A stretch of DNA of 14,869 nucleotides from Monoraphidium neglectum. Lineage: Eukaryota; Chlorophyta; Chlorophyceae; Sphaeropleales; Selenastraceae. Location of the stretch: NCBI RefSeq assembly GCF_000611645.1, contig NW_014012276.1, positions 1-14,869 of the forward strand, read 5' to 3'. The notes below the pieces were generated by a model. It worked only from the letters and a program-made list of their open reading frames with translations. It was not told where the DNA came from and ran no database searches. Each line of letters opens with the position of its first letter. Positions within the stretch are counted from its first letter, which is position 1. The translations under genes and the position numbers were made by a program. Shown here piece by piece: positions 1 to 7,500 of this stretch.

Positions 1-2
1 CC

Positions 3-167
3 CCCAGGCTGCCCCGCCTTGACCTGGGAATGGCCAAGAGGCTCGACACGTCAAGGGAGATACCCATACGCAACACACACGCGCGCAAGGGCGCTGGGGC
101 CGCCGGGGAGAACGGCGGCGGCTCGGAGGGGGCGGCGGCGGGTGACGTGGTGGCGACGGCGCGGTGA
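3..167 (+). CDS. 3'-terminal coding exon of an unidentified gene (partial)
   Basis: This open frame runs from the window edge to a TGA at 165-167. The first bases, cccccag, look like a 3' splice site, so the exon proper probably begins at 8 with one base completing a codon. It would read LPRLDLGMAKRLDTSREIP, continue through a short basic stretch (RNTHARKG), and finish in a Gly/Ala/Glu-rich tail ending VVATAR. The mix of charged and hydrophobic residues looks more like protein than its other frames do. I do not recognise the family. An internal ATG at 30 exists but a start there would leave only 45 residues, so a terminal exon is more likely. TGTAA motifs about 470 bases downstream fit its 3' end. 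It is convergent with the large minus-strand gene. Confidence 0.4.
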   Translation, partial: PRLPRLDLGMAKRLDTSREIPIRNTHARKGAGAAGENGGGSEGAAAGDVVATAR

Positions 168-1255
168 CGCAACCAGCCGCGAAGCGGCACGGGGCTGGGA
201 GGTCAGGGAGGGCGGGGCCTGTGGGGGCATTTTTTGCGGGTGCGTGCATCATTTGTCTGTGTGTATTCAGGGAGGGGGTGGTCTCCGACGCGGGCTGGTT
301 GAGACGAGGGTCTGCGTGTTTTCGTGGCTGACTTTGGTACGCGGCCAGCAAAGTGGTGTGAAACAGACGGTGTGAAACAGGCCGCCGTTGGCGGCCTCGT
401 GGCCGCACGCACGGCGTATGAGCAACCAGGGCAGGATGCATACTTTTGCCAGGGCTCAAAAAATTCCCTGCACCCACTGTCCACCCGCAGCCGCTGACAG
501 TTTGGGGGGGGGGTCAAGGGGCGGCAGGGGTTTGTATTTATTGCCGTGCCAGCGCACATTTTGCATGGAATGCGGGCACGTCGAAGAGTATCTTGCGGAT
601 ATTCTGTGCGATCCTCACCTCTGCTGGTGTAATCAGGCCGCTTGCATACATGTAACCGCTGTGTTGCTGCCCTGCGGGTGCTTGGCGGTTCCCTTTTGGA
701 CCTTGTGCACTGCCAAGGGTGACGTGTGCGGCAAACAGCTGACATGCTGTGATGTCATGGGACAAGCAGTCCGTCGATATCAGTCATGGGGCGCGCCTCG
801 GTGGCGCTGACACACGTGAAGCGGGTGAAAATAGCAGCGGGGGGGGGGGCGGCGCGCTGCAAATGGAGCCGGGCTTGGGCCGGCGGCGGGGCAGCGATGC
901 AGTTTTGTCAGTGCTCAGCGTTGCAATAAGAGCCAAAGGCTTCTGATGTCCTGTGGATGTGACGGGGTCCTGCCGGCACACCTAAATGATCCATGTATTC
1001 ATGCCAACGGGGCGTTAGGAACGGCTTGGATGCGGATGGTTGGCGCCAGGCAGCACCTGCTGCTTTGCATCGTTTGACCCAATGCAAAACGGTTTGACCC
1101 AATGCCTGGGGTTCGGATTGAGATCAGGATGGTTACAGCGGCCTGCGGGCACTCATCAAATCAGGCCTCAAAGCGTCAACGCCGTTTGACTGAGATCTAC
1201 ATTCCCATGTCGCATGGGTTCAATGAATCTGCCGTCATTGAGAGGCGCCGCCTTG
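168..1255. other. 3' UTR / convergent intergenic region
   Basis: No supported gene lies here. The left half is the probable 3' UTR of the plus-strand gene ending at 167, and the right end lies beyond the first TGTAA of the minus-strand gene. Two long G homopolymers stand out (10 G at 504-513 and 11 G at 839-849), as does a 14-base direct repeat gtttgacccaatgc at 1072-1085 and 1092-1105. Open frames at 388-810 (plus, Cys-rich) and 203-745 (minus) have no recognisable domain and run through the G tracts. Confidence 0.5.
628..655 (+). terminator. candidate poly(A) signals (TGTAA x2)
   Basis: TGTAA occurs on the plus strand at 628-632 and again at 651-655, about 460-490 bases after the stop of the left-edge gene. 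TGTAA is the common chlorophyte poly(A) signal and normally sits 10-20 bases before cleavage. The pentamer is short, so a chance match is possible. Confidence 0.35.
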
Positions 1256-1260
1256 TTACA
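1256..1260 (-). terminator. candidate poly(A) signal of the FN3 gene (TGTAA)
   Basis: Read on the minus strand, TGTAA lies at 1260-1256, about 245 bases beyond the TGA at 1507-1505. A second TGTAA lies at 1137-1133. This would give a 3' UTR of roughly 250-400 bases, normal for green algae. Confidence 0.4.
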
Positions 1261-1504
1261 CAATCGCACAGCAGCGCCCGGAAAATGATGTGAGGAATAA
1301 CGTGGCATAGGAAACCGTGCGGCGTGCCACTGCGCAGCTGCTGCAGTGCCCGCTGGTTTGTGCCTGAGCTGGTGTGCACCAAAAGATACGGGTGCAGACG
1401 CTGCCGAACGATTGCTAGGAATGAAAACCAACCTGCTCGCTCACGCCGCATGACTTGCGACCATCCGAGAGATGAAACCCAGTCAAGCCTGCCAGCCGGC
1501 ACCC

Positions 1505-4500
1505 TCATGAGCCCCAACTACCCCAGCGGCCTCCGGCGCGCCTGCCACCGGCGCACTTGCCTGAGGACGAGCGGCGCAGCAGCCGCCGGCCGCCGCCCTC
1601 GGCCGGCGGCGCCTCCTGCACAGGGGCTGGTTCGGGCGCGGGCTCGGGCGCTGGGGCGGGCTCAGGCGCTGGGGCGACGGGCTCAGGCTCAGGCGGTGGG
1701 GCGACAGGCTCTGGCTCGGGCGGTGGGGCGACGGGCTCCGGCTCGGGCGCGGGTGCGACGGGCTCCGGCTCGGGCGGTGGGGCGACGGGCTCTGGCTCGG
1801 GCGCTGGCGCGACGGGCTCTGGCTCGGGCGCGGGGGCGACTGGCTCGGGCTCCGGCGGTGGGGCGACGGGCTCCGGCTCAGGTGCGGGTGCGACGGGCTC
1901 GGGCTCTGGGGCTGGGGCGACGGGCTCTGGCTCGGGCGCCGGGGCAACGGGCTCTGGCTCGGGCGGTGGGGCGACGGGCTCCGGCTCGGGCGGTGGGGCG
2001 ACGGGCTCTGGCTCGGGCGCTGGCGCGACGGGCTCTGGTTCCGGCGCCGGGGCGACTGGCTCGGGCTCCGGCGGTGGTGCGACGGGCTCGGGCTCCGGCG
2101 CTGGCGCGGCGGGCTCTGGCTCAGGCGGTGGGGCGACGGGCTCTGGCTCGGCCGCCGGGGCAACTGGCTCGGGCTCGGGCGCGGGGGCGACGGGCTCCGG
2201 CTCGGGCGCGGGGGCGGCTGGCTCTGGCTCGGGCGCTGGGGCGGCGGGCTCTTGTTCAGGCGCCGGCGCTGGTGTGGCGGGCGCGGGCTGCGCCGCTAGG
2301 GCGGGCTCGGGGTCTGCTGCAGTCGGCACCTGGGGCTGCTGCTCTGGCTGCTGCTGAGGTGCTTGATCTGGCTGCCCCTCGGGTGCTGAGCCAGAGGCCG
2401 GCTCGGGCCCGGCCTCAGGTGTGGCTGGCGCCTCGGGCTGTGTGCTTGGCGTCGCGTCTGCTGCTGCTCCTGGCTGCGGCTCCGCGGCCGCCTGCGGCTG
2501 CGGCTCGGGAGCCGCCTCTTGCGGCGAATCCGACGGCTGCTGAGCGGCGGGCGCGGGCGCTGCCGCCTCCGGCGTCGCCCCGGGCTGCGGCTCCGCGGGC
2601 GTTTGGGCCGGCGCCTGCGGCTGCGGCTCTGGGGCCGCCTCCGTCGATGTGTCCTGCTGCTGCTGCTCGGCGGGCGCCGACGCCGCATCCTGTGGCGCCG
2701 CCGCAGGCTGCGACTCGTTGGCCTGGTCGGCATGCGCCGGCTCAGCGGCCGGCGCAGGCGCCGCCTCCTGCTGAGTCGCCGGCGCCGCCGCCTGCGCCTC
2801 GCCCGGCTGGCTGACTGAGGGGGCGGCGTCTTGCGCGGCGGCGGCCGGGCCTGCCGCCTGCTCTCTAGCAGCGGCATCCGGCGTGGGCGGGGTAGCAGCA
2901 GCGCCGTCCGCGGCGGGAGCGGCGGCCTCCGGCGCCGCGGCGCCTGGCGCGGCGGGCGTGTCGGCCGCCGCGGTGTCCGCGGCGGGCGGCGCAGGCGCCT
3001 CAGGGGCTGTGGAGGGGTTCGCAGGTTGTGCGCCTGCCGCGGCCGCGGGGCCCTCGGCATGTGTTGCGTCCCCAGACGCGCTGGGGTTGGCCTGGGAATC
3101 CGCGCCCATCGCATTGAGCAGGGCGTTGGTGGCGCCCTGCGTCCCCCCTTGCTGCTGGGACTCGCCCGGCGCCGCCGCGTCCGGCGCCGCCGCCTCGGCG
3201 CCGCCGCTGGGAGTTGATGGGGCCTGCTCGGAGCCGCCGGCGGCCGGCGGGGCGGCGTCGGCGGCCGGCGCGCCGCCTGAGGGGGCGCCGCTGACACTGT
3301 TCCCGTCCGCGCCCTCCACGCGGCCCGGGCCCGCGCCTGCGCCGGCGGCGTCCGCTTGCAGCGCCGCCGCCCACGGCAGCTGGGCGCCCTCCCAGTTGGA
3401 TCCAGCTTGCCCATCAGCCGGGGCCCCGGCGTTGCGGCCTGTGCATTCGGGGAGTTGATGGGAACGCATTCATTCTGTCGTGCACTTGGTGTAACAGGCG
3501 CGGGCTGTGGGACTCAGTGCGCTTGATCGTGGACCGAAACTGTGTGCAGCAGTAGGAGCACACAGATCAGGCGCCTGCCGTGCTTCCCCCTCCGCACACA
3601 TCAGGAACCCCATCACACACAGCCCGTTTGAATCTCAATTGGCAGTCGAAATCTTCCGCCCCAAAAACAAACCCAACACGCTGCGTGCCCCACCTAGAGC
3701 GGCCGTGAGCGCGTCCGCGTCGGCGTCCCCTGATCCGCTCTCTGCAGGCTTGCCCTCCGCCGGGGCGCCTGCCCCTGCAGCGGCGCCCTCAGGGGCAGGC
3801 GACGCGGCGGCCCCATTGCTGCCTTCTGCGCCGCCGGGTTCGCCCTTGGAATCTGAAGTCTGCACAGGGTCGGACGCCGCCTCGCCGCTGCCGCCGGCGC
3901 CGGCGGGCGCGGGCGGCAGGCCTGTTTGCGCGTCGGGCGCGGGCGCGGCGCCGGCGGCGGCTGCCTCGGGCGTCGGGGACTCGGAGGGAGCGGTAGCGGC
4001 GGCGTTTTCGAGCGGAGCTGCTCCTTTCGGGCCCTCAGCAGCGCCTTCGTTGCCGCCAGCGGCCGAACCCGCGACGTCAGGGGACGGCGCCGCTGCAGCG
4101 CCTGCCGCGGCCGCGGCCGCGGCGGGCGCGCTGTCAGCAGGCGCCGGAGAGGCCGCGGCGGCGGCGGCGCCGGCGGCGACAGCTGGAGCGTTCGAGGGGG
4201 CTGGGGAGGGCGCAGCGGCCCCAGAGGCGTCGGGCGCGACCGCGGCGCCGCCGGCGCCAACGGGCGTCGGAGACAGCGCCGCCGCGCCAGACGCGTCGGC
4301 TTTTGGAGACTCCCCATCGGCGCCAGCAGGTGCGGGGGAGGGTCCTGCGGCCGCAGAGGCGTCGGGCGCCGCGGTGGCGCCACTGGGGCCAGCGGGCGCC
4401 GGAGAGGCTGCCGCCGCGCCGGCCGCATCGCCCTTCGGAGCTCCCCCGTCGGCGCCGGCGGGCGCCGGGGAGGATGCAGGGTTCGCATCAGCAGCGGATG

Positions 4501-7500
4501 GAGAAGCGGCAGCCGCACCGGCAGGCGCAGCCAGAGTATCTGGGTTCATGCCTGGCGCCGCAGTGACAGTTGGGACGCCACCGCCGGGCGCCGGGGAGCT
4601 GGACGTCGCGCCCTCTGGCAGCACCGGGGAGGCGCCGGGCGCGGGGGCCGAGGGGCCGGCGGCGTCTGGCGCCGGCGATGCGCCTGGGGTTGGCGTGCTG
4701 GGTGCGGCGATGGTGTTTGTGGTTGGTGAGGCGGCGGGCGCGGGGCCGACCGCGGCTGGTGGCGTGGGGAAGTTGGTGGCTGGGGAGGGGGCGGGGCTGC
4801 CCTGAGAGAGGGGCACGCCGCTGGGGGCGCTGGTGCCGCCGCCGGGGGCGGGGGAGCCGTTTGGCGGTGCGCCGCCGCCCGGGGCGGGGGAGCCATTCGG
4901 CGCGCCGCCGCCGCTGGCAGGGGCAGCGGAAGGTACAGGGGCGCCACTGCCGCCGACGCCGGGTGCTGGGGGCCCGCCAGGCTTGCTGCTGCTGCCGCCG
5001 GCGCTGCCGCCACCCAGGGGTGGCGACACAAGAGGCCCGCCGCCGCCGCCGCCGCCGCCGGGCTGCCCAGCCCCAGGTGTGGGCGAGCCGCCCTGCCGGC
5101 CGCCGCCGCCGCCGCTGCCGCCGCCAGGGGCAGGCGGCTGAGGCTGCGGCGCCGGGTTGGGGAGGGGCCCGGGGCCGCCGGTGCGGGGGCCGATGGGGCC
5201 AGGAAAGCCCGTGTAGCCGTACGGTGTGCGGGGGCGTTGGTTTATGAATATGTTGTTGATGTTGATACTGATGACGATGCCGGCGCCAAAGCCGGGGCTG
5301 CGGCCCCAAGCCGGGGCGTAGGCGGCGGGCCCGCAGACGGGCGCGGGGCGCTGGCCGGGGCGCTGCGGGAGGAGGAGGGGGGCAATCAGGGAGGGACCAT
5401 AGACGTTGGGGGAGCTGATTTGGGCATCTGCCTGTAGCAGCATAATTCTCGTGTGTTGGCAATCTTCATAATGATTCCATCCATCCTACCAGCATTTGCT
5501 GCCCGCAAACAGCTAAGTCAGCCCATGTAATGGAGTGCCAAAGATACCATCACGCACGCGCGCAGCAGACCCTCACCCCGTTCCAGCCGCCGTTCCATGC
5601 GGGCGGCGGCCTGTAGACAGCGCCGCCGCCGCCGCCGTAGCCGCCGCCGTAACCGCCGCTGTAACCGCCACCACTGTACCCGCTGTTGTAATCGCCGCCG
5701 CTGTAGCCGCCGCCGCTGTAGCCGCTCGGTCGGGGCGGCCTGTAGATCGTCGGCGCCGGCGGCGCCCGCCACGCGGGCTGCGCAGCCGCCCACGCGCCCC
5801 CAGCGCCCGCCCATCGGTTGTACGCGTACGCGCCGCCGTCCGCCCACCAGAACTCCGGCGCGGGCGCGCGCGGGTGCCTGACCCCGCCGCCGCCGCCGGC
5901 GAGCGACTGCAGGGCAAAGCTGAAGGAGGGGGCCACCAGGGGCGGCAGCCAGATGCCCAGTCCGAGGGCGGGCAGGGCGGCGCCCCACCAGAGGCCGCCG
6001 CCGCCCCAACCCGAGCTGTAGCCGCCGGCCCAACTGCTGACAGTCCACCCGGTGTTCCTGCGCGCGGTCAGAGGTTGGGGTTTCGCGCAGGGGCCAGCGG
6101 TGGTTTTGTGGGTGGTGCTGTGACGTGGCGGTGTTGAAGCCACGAACCCTGCACTGCTGACAACAAGGTGCTGTTTTCGCGCGGGGAGTGAATGATGCGA
6201 ACCTCGATCAAGTCATGAGCCAGGGCGCTTTGAAGCAGGTGGTGTGCACAAGCACAGCGCAAAACGGACCGCAACCCGCTCGCGCCCTGATGGATTGGCT
6301 GCTTAGCACCGGCTCCACGCTAGCTGCCCTTTGCAGCCCTTGGCGGCTGGCGCTCTGGTCCTCGGCCAAACCCAGGTCAATCACAGCAATCTTGTCTGGA
6401 AATGCAGGACACCCCTTCATGAAGGCGATGAGACGAAAACGCGTTGCTGATGCGCTTTCAGTTCAGCCCCTCCTGACCAGGTTCGTATTCTCACCAGAAA
6501 ATCCAGGGATCCTCAAAAGGAATGGCCGGCGGCCACGCCACGGGATCCGAGTCCAGCAGGTAGGTGCGCGCGAAAGGGCGCGCCACCGAGGGCGCCGCCA
6601 CCGTCGTCACCGGCGCCACCGGGACCGGCACGATGACGTAAACCACCTGGGGCGGCCCGTACACCTCCCCGCCCACCACGCCCTGCGGTTGATGAAGGTG
6701 ACAATTAGTGCAACCAGGGTCGGGCAGGAAATCGGGCGTGACAACTGTCAGCAAGCTTGGGGCCCATGAGTTGGTTTCACATGGCGCATGGGCCAGAGGG
6801 CCATCCCTTCAAACACATTTCCCCGCACATCCCACGCCTTTAATCACCAGTGTCAAGCCATTCTTCAGCACACCAACGTGCAATGCTGTCAAAATCGCGC
6901 ATGAAGCTTCGCTTGCCGCACCTGCACCAAGACCTCGCACGGCGAGCCGGCGGGCAGCCCGGTCAGCGCAAGGCGGGGGGAATCCGTGATGAAGCTGGTG
7001 CCCAGCGGGCGGCCTGCGTGGTCCGACGCCTGTACCAGGTACTCATCGGGGCGCGGGCCCTCAGACGGGGGCTGCCACGTCACCTGGAGTGATGTTGTTG
7101 TTAGGAGAGGAGCTTGACGGAGTACCAGCACTAGCGTGGGTGAATCAGCACCACACATATTGGTGGCAGCAAAAGGGAACCTTGCTCAGGAGCGCGAGCA
7201 CGTGCAGATCAGGTCAAGCCACCTGCGAGCTCCAGATCTGCGCTTGAGGTGCCCCTGGCTGGAACAACAGCGCTGCACACAACGCGTGCAGCCTTGCCAG
7301 GCGCCCCTGCCCTCCCTTCACCCCATCCGCACCTCTGCCCGGCCGGCGCCGCTCGGCTTTGCCGCGAGCTGCACCACCGTCCGCGGGGCGCGCGGCTGCG
7401 GCTGCGGCGCCACCCCAGGGTTGGCGGGAGGGGCCGGCAGCGTCAGGGTCGTGGAGGCGGCGCCGCCGTTCTCGTATGCGGTCGCGAGGGACTGGACCTT

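Noticed and set aside
388..810. 140-codon Cys-rich plus-strand frame
   Set aside because: It crosses a 10-G homopolymer and the TGTAA motifs of a 3' UTR, has no regular Cys spacing, and no recognisable domain.
1072..1105. Direct repeat gtttgacccaatgc x2 as a CRISPR or mobile-element trace
   Set aside because: Only two 14-base copies 20 bases apart, with no inverted repeats, array or coding gene nearby.
1483..2163. SR-like Ser/Pro/Arg/Gln repeat frame on the minus strand
   Set aside because: It is a frame-shifted reading of the same minisatellite. It looks like a splicing-factor RS domain only because of the repeat's base composition.
1557..2357. Gly-Ser repeat protein (GSGSGGGAT) on the plus strand
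   Set aside because: It mirrors the EPEPVAPxP array in another frame. It has no signal peptide or flanking ordered sequence and is not supported by splicing.
1324..2814. 496-codon plus-strand open frame, Arg/Ala-rich
   Set aside because: It is the antisense shadow of the 27-bp repeat exon. Its apparent repeats (ARRALA type) follow the minisatellite, and the opposite strand has matching splice phases and sensible protein composition.
3507..4805. 432-codon plus-strand Ala/Gly-rich frame
   Set aside because: Antisense of exon 11. Its repeats correspond exactly to the 66-bp units coded on the minus strand, which join in frame to exons on both sides.
5443..5443. Separate gene starting at the ATG of exon 11 (MLLQADAQ)
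   Set aside because: The four residues before Ala fall on a canonical acceptor (ctgctacag), and exon 10 ends with a phase-0 GTGAGG donor. No signal peptide follows this Met.
4488..5462. 324-codon minus-strand Arg/Pro-rich frame
   Set aside because: Frame-shifted shadow of exon 11. It starts in the intron before the acceptor at 5432 and does not continue into exon 12.
6491..6754. Stop TGA at 6493-6491 taken as the end of the FN3 gene
   Set aside because: A strong donor (GTGAGA) overlaps it, and the phase fits the acceptor at 6058, recreating Trp and continuing an aromatic-rich sequence. Kept as a possible intron-retention isoform.
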